Position numbers and translations under genes: made by a program
Assembly (NCBI GenBank): GCA_964415865.1
Contig: CAYQBY010000022.1
Location: forward strand, 1 to 28,310
Source: Thiopontia sp964415865
Lineage (GTDB): Bacteria > Pseudomonadota > Gammaproteobacteria > GCF-002020875
Direction of reading: 5' to 3'
DNA length: 28,310 nt
Notes under the pieces: generated by a model
Seen by the model: the letters and a program-made list of their open reading frames with translations, nothing else
What the model was told of the DNA's origin: nothing
Databases searched by the model: none
Part shown: one piece after another, positions 1 to 8,163 of the stretch
Numbering within the stretch: position 1 is the stretch's first letter
How the letters are laid out: each line of letters starts with the position of its first letter

Positions 1-1752
1 ACTAACTGGTTTCCACGCCTTGGCTCCATTCTGTTCCATGGCGGAACGGCGTTGAACCAGCTCCTCATCACTGAGCACCACCCGGATGGAGCGGTCTGGG
101 ATACTTATCTCGACGGTATCCCCCTCCTCCACCAGTCCAATTGCCCCACCCTCTGCCGCCTCTGGTGAGGCGTGGCCTATGGAGAGTCCCGAGGTGCCTC
201 CAGAGAAACGGCCATCGGTAATCAGCGCACACTCTTTCCCCAACCCTTTGGATTTGAGATAGCTGGTTGGGTAGAGCATCTCCTGCATTCCAGGACCACC
301 ACGTGGCCCCTCGTAACGGATGACTACCACATCACCAGTCTTGATTCTGTCGTGAAGGATTGCATCCACTGCACTATCCTGGCTCTCGAAGATTCGAGCG
401 GGACCGCTGAAATCAAGAATCGACTCATCAACCCCTGCAGTTTTTACGATACAACCATCCTCAGCAATATTTCCGTATAGAACTGCAAGGCCGCCATCCT
501 GACTAAAGGCATGAGCACTGTCACGAATACAGCCATTGGCTCTGTCTCGATCTAGCTCGTCATACCTCTTTTCCTGACTGAATGCGGTCTGGGTAGGGAC
601 ATTTCCCGGGGCTGCTCGGTAGAATTGCTCTACATCTGAGTCCTTGGTGTGGAGAATATCCCATCTGTTTAGCGCATCCCCCAAGGTTTTACTGTGAACT
701 GTCCCTTGAAGTGGATGAACCAGACCCTGGCGTTCCAATTCACCCAGGATTGCCATCACTCCTCCAGCACGATGGACATCCTCCATATGGTAGTCGGGTG
801 TCGATGGTGCCACCTTGCAGAGATGTGGAACCTTGCGTGACATCCGATCCATATCCTCCATGGTGAAATTAACCCCGGCCTCCTCAGCTGCTGCCAGCAG
901 GTGAAGCACTGTATTGGTTGACCCGCCCATTGCAATATCGAGTGCCATCGCATTCTCAAAAGAGCGGAAGGTGGCTATGGAACGCGGCAGCACCGATTCA
1001 TCGTCACCCTCGTAATAGCGTTTAGCCAGCCCGACAATCGTTCTGCCAGCCTCAAGAAACAGCTCTTTGCGATCTGCGTGGGTTGCCAATAGAGATCCAT
1101 TCCCTGGTAGAGAGAGCCCCAGCGCCTCGGTAAGACAGTTCATCGAGTTGGCCGTGAACATCCCTGAACAGGAGCCACAGGTGGGACATGCGGAACGCTC
1201 CATCTCCATAACATCTTCATCAGAGACACTCTCATCCCCTGCCGCAATCATGGGATCGATCAGATCGAGGTGAACCTCTTTACCCTGAATTACTGATTTA
1301 CCCGATTCCATTGGGCCGCCAGAGACAAAAATAACAGGGATATTTAGACGTAGTGATGCATTGAGCATTCCCGGGGTAATCTTGTCGCAGTTGGAGATAC
1401 AGACCAGCGCATCGGCACAGTGGGCATTGACCATATACTCAACCGAATCGGCAATGATCTCCCGTGACGGCAGACTGTAGAGCATTCCGCTATGCCCCAT
1501 CGCAATACCGTCATCAACCGCAATTGTGTTGAACTCCTTGGCCACTCCGCCTGCCTTCTCGATCTCCCGTGCAACCAGCTGACCCATGTCCTTGAGGTGG
1601 ACATGACCAGGGACAAACTGGGTAAAGGAGTTGGCAATGGCAATAATGGGTTTATCGAAATCCTCATTGGTCATACCGGTGGCACGCCATAGGGAACGGG
1701 CTCCAGCCATGTTTCTGCCGTGGGTTGTGGTTCGGGAACGATATTCAGGCAT
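1..1752 (-). CDS. ilvD: Dihydroxy-acid dehydratase, C-terminus cut by window edge
   Basis: Catalyses dehydration of 2,3-dihydroxy-isovalerate and 2,3-dihydroxy-3-methylvalerate in valine and isoleucine synthesis, in the cytoplasm. Reading the complement from ATG at 1752 gives 584 codons open to base 1. The product begins MPEYRSRTTTHGRNMAGARS and is collinear with E. coli IlvD from memory. Cys122 (in ISNCDKITPG) and Cys195 (in ACPTCGSCSGMFTANS) match iron-sulfur cluster ligand positions; Cys192 lies in the same motif. The late motif GRFSGGTSGLSIGH is present. About 30 C-terminal residues lie outside the window. GAGGAG sits about 9 bases before the ATG, a good ribosome site. It is divergent from the RDD gene, with 64 bases between the two starts. 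The family call is essentially certain. Confidence 0.97.
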   Translation of the reverse strand, partial: MPEYRSRTTTHGRNMAGARSLWRATGMTNEDFDKPIIAIANSFTQFVPGHVHLKDMGQLVAREIEKAGGVAKEFNTIAVDDGIAMGHSGMLYSLPSREIIADSVEYMVNAHCADALVCISNCDKITPGMLNASLRLNIPVIFVSGGPMESGKSVIQGKEVHLDLIDPMIAAGDESVSDEDVMEMERSACPTCGSCSGMFTANSMNCLTEALGLSLPGNGSLLATHADRKELFLEAGRTIVGLAKRYYEGDDESVLPRSIATFRSFENAMALDIAMGGSTNTVLHLLAAAEEAGVNFTMEDMDRMSRKVPHLCKVAPSTPDYHMEDVHRAGGVMAILGELERQGLVHPLQGTVHSKTLGDALNRWDILHTKDSDVEQFYRAAPGNVPTQTAFSQEKRYDELDRDRANGCIRDSAHAFSQDGGLAVLYGNIAEDGCIVKTAGVDESILDFSGPARIFESQDSAVDAILHDRIKTGDVVVIRYEGPRGGPGMQEMLYPTSYLKSKGLGKECALITDGRFSGGTSGLSIGHASPEAAEGGAIGLVEEGDTVEISIPDRSIRVVLSDEELVQRRSAMEQNGAKAWKPVS

Positions 1753-1816
1753 CGCCAACACTCCTCTCTGCTAAAATGGGTCAAATAATAACGATAAAGT
1801 ATACCTTCACACCCCG

Positions 1817-2278
1817 ATGAACACAGTAGAGACCTCAACAAAATCTTCCCTCGCAAAGCTCCCAACCGTGGGGCTGTCACGCCGACTCTTTGCCATCTTC
1901 TACGACACTCTGTTACTGCTGGCTCTCCTGTTGGTTGCAACGGCAGTTGGTACCATCTTTACTGATGGGGAGGCAACCGATCCTGGTAATCCACTGATGA
2001 CCACCTGGCTCTTCTTTGTCTCCTTCTTCTATTTTGCCTGGCCCTGGTTTAATACTGGACAGACCCTGGGAATGAAGACCTGGCGCATTCGTCTGGAGCG
2101 AATTGATGGCAAACCACTAACCCTCTGGCACATCCTGCTGCGCTTCCTCAGCGCCATCCCGTCCATTGGACTGGGCGGAGTCGGACTCTGGTGGATGCTC
2201 TTCAACAAGGACAAATTGGCGCTCCACGACATCTTCTCGGAGACCAGGCTGGTTGATATCAAGCAGATTAAGTCGTGA
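1817..2278 (+). CDS. RDD family inner-membrane protein
   Basis: A 153-residue membrane protein. The first hydrophobic segment (about residues 23-46) carries the RDD-family signature RRLFAIFYDTLLLL, with the family's Arg and Asp residues flanking and inside it. A second segment lies at about residues 60-75, followed by QTLGMKTWRIRL, the conserved loop of the family, then a third hydrophobic stretch (about 107-128) and a KDKLALHDIFSETRLV tail, also typical. RDD proteins are mostly of unknown function, though some have been linked to ion exchange; no specific role can be given here. Its TGA overlaps the GTG of the next gene by four bases, so the two are probably co-translated. Family assignment is strong, function unknown. 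Confidence 0.9.
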   Translation: MNTVETSTKSSLAKLPTVGLSRRLFAIFYDTLLLLALLLVATAVGTIFTDGEATDPGNPLMTTWLFFVSFFYFAWPWFNTGQTLGMKTWRIRLERIDGKPLTLWHILLRFLSAIPSIGLGGVGLWWMLFNKDKLALHDIFSETRLVDIKQIKS

Positions 2279-2655
2279 CCAACGGATCTTTTCTTCTTGT
2301 ATTGGGTGGTGCAAATGCCTTTCTTGCGGTTGCGTTAGGTGCCTTTGGGGCTCATGGTTTGCAGGAGATCATCTCTCCAAGAGAATTGCAGACCTGGCAG
2401 ACAGCTGTTGACTATCATGGATTTCACGCTCTGGGGTTATTGATGATCGGCATCCTTGCTCAATCCATTCAGAAGATTGAACGTGCCGGCTGGTGGATGT
2501 TTGCCGGAATTCTGCTCTTCTCCGGTAGTCTCTATATGCTGAGCCTAACCGGTATCAAAACACTGGGTATGATTACCCCAGTTGGTGGGGTCTGTTTTCT
2601 GATTGGATGGTCTCTTGTAACCTGGACAACCTTTCAACACCACCGCAACTCATGA
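2275..2655 (+). CDS. DUF423 family small membrane protein (YgdD-like)
   Basis: A 126-residue hydrophobic protein with about four predicted membrane segments. The N-terminal GGANAFLAVALGAFGAHGL and the DYHGFHALGLL stretch are hallmarks of DUF423 proteins such as E. coli YgdD (about 131 residues). The GTG start overlaps the upstream stop as GTGA, and its own TGA overlaps the ATG of pgl as ATGA, so the three genes look translationally coupled. The molecular role of the family is not established. The pairing with an RDD protein and 6-phosphogluconolactonase gives no clear functional clue. Confidence 0.9.
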   Translation: MTNGSFLLVLGGANAFLAVALGAFGAHGLQEIISPRELQTWQTAVDYHGFHALGLLMIGILAQSIQKIERAGWWMFAGILLFSGSLYMLSLTGIKTLGMITPVGGVCFLIGWSLVTWTTFQHHRNS

Positions 2656-3326
2656 GCTCAAGAGCAACCATCCGTCACCACTACTTTCCTGTTCAAGATG
2701 AGGTGATTCAGGCAATTGTTGATCAGGTTCTCCAGATTGCCGAGTCATCCATCAAAACCAGAAGGAGATTTCGCCTGGCTCTTACCGGCGGGCGTAGTGC
2801 AGAAAAACTCTACCAACAACTGCAACGATCGACTAATAATTTTGAATGCTGGGAGTTCTGGTTTGGAGATGAGCGTTTTCTACCAGAGGATCACCCGGAT
2901 CGAAACAGCCTCATGGCTAGTCAGGCACTATTTGAAAAAGAGCAATCTGGCTCCTTTTTCTCTATCCCTTATGAGAAAACCCCCGAGCTATCTGCACTCG
3001 ATTACCAGGAGCAGCTAATAAAAAAAGGGGTCCTGCCATTTGATCTTGTTCTACTTAGTCTTGGAGAAGATGGACATATTGCCAGTCTCTTTCCGGGTCA
3101 TCGACATGACAGTGAGGCAGCAGTTATTGCTGTGGAGGATGCACCCAAGGATCCGCCATCAAGAATCTCTCTCACAATTGCTACACTCTCCAACTGCCGA
3201 AATATGATAATTATGGCAACCGGTGTAGAGAAACAGGATGCACTAACCAAATGGCGCAGTGGTGAAAAACTCCCAGTGGCCACACTCAATCCAGAGTGTG
3301 GTATTGACCTGTTTACTGATCAATAG
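2652..3326 (+). CDS. pgl: 6-phosphogluconolactonase
   Basis: Hydrolyses 6-phosphogluconolactone to 6-phosphogluconate, the second step of the oxidative pentose phosphate and Entner-Doudoroff routes; cytoplasmic. 224 residues, the normal length for the DevB/SOL-type enzyme. Visible motifs are LTGGRSAEKLY (residues 44-54, sugar phosphate loop), FWFGDERFLPEDHPDRNS (69-86) and LLSLGEDGHIASLFPGH (134-150), the last holding the catalytic His. I chose the ATG at 2652, which overlaps the DUF423 stop as ATGA, over an in-frame GTG at 2607 that lies inside the upstream gene and adds an extension unlike the family. The zwf and edd partners are not in the window. Confidence 0.95.
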   Translation: MSSRATIRHHYFPVQDEVIQAIVDQVLQIAESSIKTRRRFRLALTGGRSAEKLYQQLQRSTNNFECWEFWFGDERFLPEDHPDRNSLMASQALFEKEQSGSFFSIPYEKTPELSALDYQEQLIKKGVLPFDLVLLSLGEDGHIASLFPGHRHDSEAAVIAVEDAPKDPPSRISLTIATLSNCRNMIIMATGVEKQDALTKWRSGEKLPVATLNPECGIDLFTDQ

Positions 3327-3353
3327 CAGGGTCAGACCTACTGAACACTAATC

Positions 3354-4568
3354 CTAATCCAGTACGTGTGACACTAGTCCATCTGCCAACTTGGGCTCAA
3401 ACCAGGTGGATTTTGGTGGCATAACCTCATTGGCATCTGCCACATCCATCAATGCCTCCATAGTGGTTGGGTAGAGACTGAAGGCAACTGCCATCTCTCC
3501 TGAATCAACCCGCTTCTCCAACTCCTTCAGACCACGCATACCACCCACAAAATCGATACGGTCATCACGGCGTGGATCACTAATCCCGAGCAGGGGCTCA
3601 ATCAGATTGTTTTGCAAAAGACTGACATCCAGTGATGCCACCGGGTCATCCGACGGAACAAGCTCAGAGTGAATATCCAACCGATACCATTGACCATCCA
3701 GATACATCCCAAACTGGGTAGGGTTTGCAGGTCGCACCTCATCAGCACTCATCTCCAGATCGAAAGAGGCTGCTGCCTGCGCCAGTATCTCATCTGCAGA
3801 GTGACCGTTAAGATCACGAATCACCCTGTTGTAGTCAAGAATCTTCATCTCATCATGGGCAAACGCAACAGACAGAAAGTGGTCTGCACTCTTTTTGTCA
3901 CTCTCTGCAGCAACCCGTGAGGCAGAGGCAGAACGGTGGTGGCCATCAGCAATATAGAGGGCATCCATTGCATCAAAAATCTGGTTCAGCTGCTCGATTC
4001 GTTTATCATCATCCAACACCCACAAGGTATGGCCGATACCATCATCCGCAACCAGGTCATAGATCGGCTCTGCGGATGCTGTCTCATCAATAATTGCCTT
4101 TACTGCATCGTTGGCCCGATAGGTCAGTAGCACTGGGCCGGTCTCTGCACCCAGAGCCGTAATCTGGCGTACCCGGTCATCCTCTTTCACTGGGCGGGTA
4201 AACTCATGCTTGCGTACCCGGTTGATATCATAGGCAGCCACCGAGGCACCAAACACCAAACCAGTCTGCACATGGTCATCCCATCTGAGGCGATAGATGT
4301 AGTAGCAAGGCTTCTCTTCACGAACCAGCACCCCGTCATTAATCAGTCGTTGCAGGTTCTCAGCCCCCTTGGCATAAACTGCCGGGTCGTATGGGTCAGT
4401 TCCCTCTGGCAGATCAATCTCCGGCTTGGAGATATGGAGAAAGCTGTTGGGGCGCCCCTCCGCACGAACTCTGGCCTCTGCCGTATTTAGTACATCGTAT
4501 GGCGGAGCAACCACCTCTTCCGCACGCTCGGGAGTGGGACGGAGACCTCGAATAGGTGTAACTAACAT
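3354..4568 (-). CDS. DUF1015 family protein
   Basis: A 404-residue soluble protein of the DUF1015 family, for which I know no firmly established function. Family marks are the N-terminal VAPPYDVLNTAEA (about residues 20-32), HISKPE (45-50), VRKHEFTRPVKEDDR (118-132) and the central ALYIADGHHRSASASRVA (203-220). The last motif, with its paired His and polar residues, is the likely active or ligand site. The ATG at 4568 follows TAAGGAATTATTATT, an acceptable ribosome site. It converges on pgl with only 27 bases between the stops. It lies downstream of gatB in the same direction but is separated from it by a large palindrome, so it is probably expressed separately. Confidence 0.88.
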   Translation of the reverse strand: MLVTPIRGLRPTPERAEEVVAPPYDVLNTAEARVRAEGRPNSFLHISKPEIDLPEGTDPYDPAVYAKGAENLQRLINDGVLVREEKPCYYIYRLRWDDHVQTGLVFGASVAAYDINRVRKHEFTRPVKEDDRVRQITALGAETGPVLLTYRANDAVKAIIDETASAEPIYDLVADDGIGHTLWVLDDDKRIEQLNQIFDAMDALYIADGHHRSASASRVAAESDKKSADHFLSVAFAHDEMKILDYNRVIRDLNGHSADEILAQAAASFDLEMSADEVRPANPTQFGMYLDGQWYRLDIHSELVPSDDPVASLDVSLLQNNLIEPLLGISDPRRDDRIDFVGGMRGLKELEKRVDSGEMAVAFSLYPTTMEALMDVADANEVMPPKSTWFEPKLADGLVSHVLD

Positions 4569-4603
4569 AATAATAATTCCTTAACTATGTATCTAAACTT
4601 GAT

Positions 4604-4777
4604 GGCTCAATCAAGCACCCTGTTTTCCTTCCAATGGCTACTTTACCCCTGCTTCCAGACTGTTTTAACAGCGCTCACCCAAACTCGCTACGCTCAAACA
4701 GGGGTGAGCTTGATCTGTTAAAACAGCCCTCCAGCAGGCGTAGCAAACGTCAGGAAAACAGGGTGCCTGACTGAACC
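4604..4777. repeat. Large imperfect palindrome (nested inverted repeat, possible MITE or RNA hairpin)
   Basis: Almost the whole gatB/DUF1015 gap is one inverted repeat of 174 bases. The outer arms 4604-4629 and 4752-4777 pair over 26 positions with three mismatches. An inner pair, CTGTTTTAACAG (4660-4671) and CTGTTAAAACAG (4715-4726), is exact. The innermost pair, GCTCACCC (4673-4680) and GGGTGAGC (4702-4709), is exact and closes a 21-base loop. Further matches (CCTGCT, GCTAC) lie between them with small shifts. GAT flanks both outer ends (4601-4603 and 4778-4780), which might be a 3-base target duplication or chance. There is no open frame of note. No T-run follows on the gatB transcript side, so a simple intrinsic terminator is not supported. 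Confidence 0.85.
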
Positions 4778-4781
4778 GATG

Positions 4782-6215
4782 TTATTGCAATTTTTTACGG
4801 AGAATCTGATTGACCTGACCTGGGTTAGCCTGCCCCTTTGAGGCCTTCATCACCTGACCAACAAAGAACCCAAGCAGCTGTTCTTTCCCAGCCCTGAACT
4901 GTTCTGCCTGTGCCGGGTTGGCTGCTATCACCTCATCAATCATAGTCTCAATGGCGCCGCTGTCGGTAATCTGCTTCAGCCCCCTCTTCTCGATCACCGC
5001 ATCAGCATCACCCTCACCACCCCACATCGCCTCAAACACCTGTTTGGCAATTTTTCCGGAGATTGTGTTGTCAGCAATACGGCCAACCATGCCGCCCAAC
5101 ATCTCTGCCGATACTGGAGAGTCCGCAAGAGAAGTGCCATCCTTATTGAGAGCTGCGGAGAGCTCACCCATTACCCAATTGGCTGCCAACTTATTCTCAC
5201 CGCCTGCAGCCTCTGCTACCGCCTCAAAATAGGTGGCAAGCTCCCGACTTCCAGTAAGTACTCCAGCATCATAGGCGCTCAGCCCGAGATGGGTAATAAA
5301 GCGGTGTTTCTTCTCATTGGGTAATTCAGGCAGCTCTTTGCGAACCGACTCGATATACTCATTATCCAGCACACATGGCAAGAGATCAGGGTCCGGGAAG
5401 TAACGGTAATCGTTAGCCTCCTCCTTGGAACGCATGGATCTGGTCTCCCCTTTGTCGACATCATAGAGACGAGTCTCCTGGACCACATCGCCACCATCCT
5501 CGAGAATATCCATCTGACGATCAAACTCATAGGCGATAGCCTTCTCCATAAAACGGAATGAGTTCAGGTTCTTGATCTCGGCACGAGTACCGTACTCCTG
5601 CTGGCCCTGGGGGCGGAGGGAGATATTCACATCCATACGGAAGGATCCCTCCTGCATATTGCCATCACAGATCTCCAGGTATTGCACCAGCGAGTGAATC
5701 TTCTTGGCATAGGCGATAGCCTCTGCTGCAGAACGGATATCCGGCTCGGAGACAATCTCCAGAAGCGGGGTGCCCGCACGATTGAGATCAATCCCGGTCA
5801 TCCCCTGATAATCCTCATGGAGAGATTTGCCTGCGTCTTCCTCAAGATGAGCACGAGTCACCCCAATCATCTTGGTAGTGCCATCATCCAGGTCGATCTC
5901 TATATTACCCACCCCCACAATAGGCAGCTCAAACTGACTTATCTGATATCCCTTGGGCAGATCAGGATAGAAATAGTTCTTGCGGGCAAAAACGGAGCAG
6001 TGTGCCACCTCGGCATCAATTGCCAGTCCAAATTTTGTCGCCATATGGACGGCCTCCCGGTTCAGTACTGGTAGTACCCCCGGCAGCCCCAGATCAATAG
6101 CGCAAGCCTGAGTGTTGGGTTCTGCACCAAATGCTGTTGATGCTGCAGAAAAAATCTTTGTCTTTGTTGCGAGTTGAGCATGAATCTCCAACCCAATTAC
6201 CATCTCCCACTCCAT
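4782..6215 (-). CDS. gatB: Asp/Glu-tRNA amidotransferase subunit B
   Basis: Subunit B of GatCAB, which activates mischarged Glu-tRNA(Gln) or Asp-tRNA(Asn) with ATP and transfers ammonia delivered from GatA. 477 residues, full length. The N-terminus EWEMVIGLEIHAQLATKTKIFS, the central GTPLLEIVSEPDIRS and RSKEEANDYRYFPDPDLLP are family signatures. The C-terminal helical part, ending in NPGQVNQILRKKLQ, is the YqeY-like tRNA-binding tail. The ATG overlaps the gatA stop by one base (TAATG), so coupling is likely. A large palindrome begins five bases beyond its stop. Confidence 0.97.
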   Translation of the reverse strand: MEWEMVIGLEIHAQLATKTKIFSAASTAFGAEPNTQACAIDLGLPGVLPVLNREAVHMATKFGLAIDAEVAHCSVFARKNYFYPDLPKGYQISQFELPIVGVGNIEIDLDDGTTKMIGVTRAHLEEDAGKSLHEDYQGMTGIDLNRAGTPLLEIVSEPDIRSAAEAIAYAKKIHSLVQYLEICDGNMQEGSFRMDVNISLRPQGQQEYGTRAEIKNLNSFRFMEKAIAYEFDRQMDILEDGGDVVQETRLYDVDKGETRSMRSKEEANDYRYFPDPDLLPCVLDNEYIESVRKELPELPNEKKHRFITHLGLSAYDAGVLTGSRELATYFEAVAEAAGGENKLAANWVMGELSAALNKDGTSLADSPVSAEMLGGMVGRIADNTISGKIAKQVFEAMWGGEGDADAVIEKRGLKQITDSGAIETMIDEVIAANPAQAEQFRAGKEQLLGFFVGQVMKASKGQANPGQVNQILRKKLQ

Positions 6216-7669
6216 TATTCGACCCCCTCAGGCATCTGCCTATGCCAGTCTGTCGCCTGCTGGAATCTGTGCGCGAGATTTAACAGCCTGGGTTCATCAA
6301 AATGGTTACCAATCAACTGCAATCCAACCGGCATCCCACCACTGAAACCTGCCGGAATAGACATTCCAGGCAGACCAGCAAGGTTGACCGCGATGGTATA
6401 GATATCAGAGAGGTACATAGTAACCGGATCATCTGACTTCTCACCCTGACGAAATGCTGTGGTCGGGGTAACCGGCCCCATAATGACATCCACCTTGCCA
6501 AAGGCATTATGGAAATCCTCACTAATCAGGCGACGCAGACGCTGGGCCTTTAGATAGTAGGCATCATAGTATCCAGCAGAGAGCACATATGCACCAATCA
6601 TGATTCGACGTTGAACCTCTGACCCAAAGCCCTCTCCACGGGAACGTTTATATAGATCCTCAAGATCCCTTGGATCCTCACAACGATATCCGTAACGCAC
6701 CCCATCATAACGAGACAGATTGGAGGAACACTCCGCAGGAGCCAATACATAGTAGGTGGGCACCGCCAGGCCGGAATTTGGCAGCTCAATCTCAACGATC
6801 TCTGCTCCCATCTTGCGGTACTCCTCAATTGCCTCCTCTACAACCTTGTCGATACCGCTATCCAACCCCTCACTGAAATACTCTTTTGGCAGTCCTATCC
6901 GCACCCCCTTCAGGGAATCATTCAAGGTTGCGGTGTAATCCGGAACATCACGCTCCATACTGGTAGAGTCCTTGGGATCAAATCCAGCCATTGCATTGAG
7001 CATCATCGCTGCATCCTCGGCACTCTGGGTCATCGGACCTCCCTGATCCAGACTGGAGGCAAAGGCAATCATTCCCCATCGAGAAACCCGCCCATAGGTT
7101 GGTTTCAGTCCGGTAATTCCACACAAGGCTGCAGGCTGACGAATCGAACCACCAGTATCGGTACCTGTCGCTGCGGGTGCCAATCGAGCAGCAACTGCTG
7201 CTGCCGATCCACCAGAAGATCCGCCCGGTACCGTCTCTTTATCCCATGGGTTGCTGACACTTCCGTAATAACTGGTCTCATTGGAGGAGCCCATGGCAAA
7301 CTCATCCATGTTGGTTTTTCCCAGCATCACCACACCAGCTGAGCCCATCTTCTCTACAACAGTGGCATTGTAGGGGGCCACAAAATTATCGAGCATTTTG
7401 GATCCACAGGAGGTTCTGACCCCCTCGGTACAGAAGATATCCTTATGGGCAATCGGCAATCCAGTCAATGGGCCTGCCTGCCCTGATGTGATCAACTGAT
7501 CTGCGCGCTCTGCCTGGCTTATTGCTCCCTCTTTGGTCACAGAGATAAAGCTGTTTAGTGTTGGATCCAATCGCTCAATGCGCTCCAGATAGTATTGTGT
7601 CAGCTCAACACTGGAGGCCTCTTTATTTCGCAATAGCCGGGATAATTCAGATAATGTTTTGTTTTTCAT
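6215..7669 (-). CDS. gatA: Asp/Glu-tRNA amidotransferase subunit A
   Basis: The glutaminase subunit of GatCAB, an amidase-signature enzyme that releases ammonia from glutamine. 484 residues. The Ser-cis-Ser-Lys residues can be assigned: Lys76 in LPIAHKDIF, Ser151 in PGGSSGGSAAAV and Ser175 in TDTGGSIRQPA, each three positions before the S. aureus equivalents (79, 154, 178) as I recall them. It stands between gatC and gatB in the order C-A-B. It is separated from gatC by 80 bases containing a weak TCCTC/GAGGA stem (7717-7732) and overlaps gatB by one base. With no second amidotransferase visible, the window cannot tell whether Gln-tRNA, Asn-tRNA or both are made. Confidence 0.97.
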   Translation of the reverse strand: MKNKTLSELSRLLRNKEASSVELTQYYLERIERLDPTLNSFISVTKEGAISQAERADQLITSGQAGPLTGLPIAHKDIFCTEGVRTSCGSKMLDNFVAPYNATVVEKMGSAGVVMLGKTNMDEFAMGSSNETSYYGSVSNPWDKETVPGGSSGGSAAAVAARLAPAATGTDTGGSIRQPAALCGITGLKPTYGRVSRWGMIAFASSLDQGGPMTQSAEDAAMMLNAMAGFDPKDSTSMERDVPDYTATLNDSLKGVRIGLPKEYFSEGLDSGIDKVVEEAIEEYRKMGAEIVEIELPNSGLAVPTYYVLAPAECSSNLSRYDGVRYGYRCEDPRDLEDLYKRSRGEGFGSEVQRRIMIGAYVLSAGYYDAYYLKAQRLRRLISEDFHNAFGKVDVIMGPVTPTTAFRQGEKSDDPVTMYLSDIYTIAVNLAGLPGMSIPAGFSGGMPVGLQLIGNHFDEPRLLNLAHRFQQATDWHRQMPEGVE

Positions 7670-7749
7670 GGTCTATTTTATTCTGTTCAATGCAATTCCA
7701 TTCGCACAGGTAACGATCCTCGAAGAAGAGGACAGCAGGTCGGTGAATC

Positions 7750-8037
7750 CTATTCGATCACTTTCGGCACCAGAAAGAGACCTGCATCTGTCTGTGGGGC
7801 ATTCTGCTGTAGATGTTCCCGCTGGTTTTGCTCCGTAACAACATCATCACGAAGACGCTGATGCGCATCATGAGGATGCGCCAATGGCTCTACGCCCTCG
7901 GTATTCACTGCATTCATCTCATCAACTAACGAGAGAATCCCGGAAAGATCCTCTGTATAACCGGGGACTGCATCCTCCTTGAGGGCCAACCTGGCCAAGT
8001 GTGCAATCTTCTCTACATCTGATTTTTCAAGTGACAT
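7750..8037 (-). CDS. gatC: Asp/Glu-tRNA amidotransferase subunit C
   Basis: A small stabilising subunit that wraps around the GatA-GatB interface. 95 residues, normal for the family. The N-terminal helix LEKSDVEKIAHLARLAL and the middle LVDEMNAVNTEGVEPLAHP are typical, as is the end DAGLFLVPKVIE. It is the first gene of a gatCAB operon and is transcribed divergently from mreB across a 126-base gap. This divergence of gatCAB and mreBCD is a gene order seen in several gammaproteobacterial lineages. Confidence 0.95.
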   Translation of the reverse strand: MSLEKSDVEKIAHLARLALKEDAVPGYTEDLSGILSLVDEMNAVNTEGVEPLAHPHDAHQRLRDDVVTEQNQREHLQQNAPQTDAGLFLVPKVIE

Positions 8038-8163
8038 TTTTCACCTCAACCAACGGGCTAATAAAACGCACTAAATTAACATATAAGCATCCTTGCCCCA
8101 ACCCCAAGCGACTGCTAAAGTTGGGGATTGCCATAACAAAATATTATCTCAAAGGAAAAAAGG
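8038..8163. promoter_or_regulatory. Divergent gatC / mreB control region with GC stem
   Basis: These 126 bases must hold promoters for both operons. A 7-base inverted repeat CCCCAAC (8096-8102) / GTTGGGG (8120-8126) sits in the middle. CCCCAA recurs at 8102-8107, so two alternative pairings with the same right arm are possible. For mreB, AAAGGA (8151-8156) lies 7 bases before the ATG. TATTAT at 8142-8147 resembles a -10 box but sits too close to the ribosome site to be convincing. No -35/-10 pair could be fixed with confidence on either strand. Confidence 0.4.

Noticed and set aside
2607..2651. Upstream GTG start adding 15 residues to pgl
   Set aside because: It lies within DUF423 in another frame; the ATG at 2652 forms an ATGA overlap and gives a normal family N-terminus.
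4604..4777. Palindrome behind gatB read as an ordinary intrinsic terminator
   Set aside because: The stem is far longer than a terminator, its loop is 21 bases, and no T-run follows on the gatB transcript strand (bases just below 4604 read ATCAAGTTTAG).
7717..7732. Small stem TCCTC/GAGGA between gatC and gatA
   Set aside because: Five base pairs only, no T-run; gatCAB is expected to be a single transcript.
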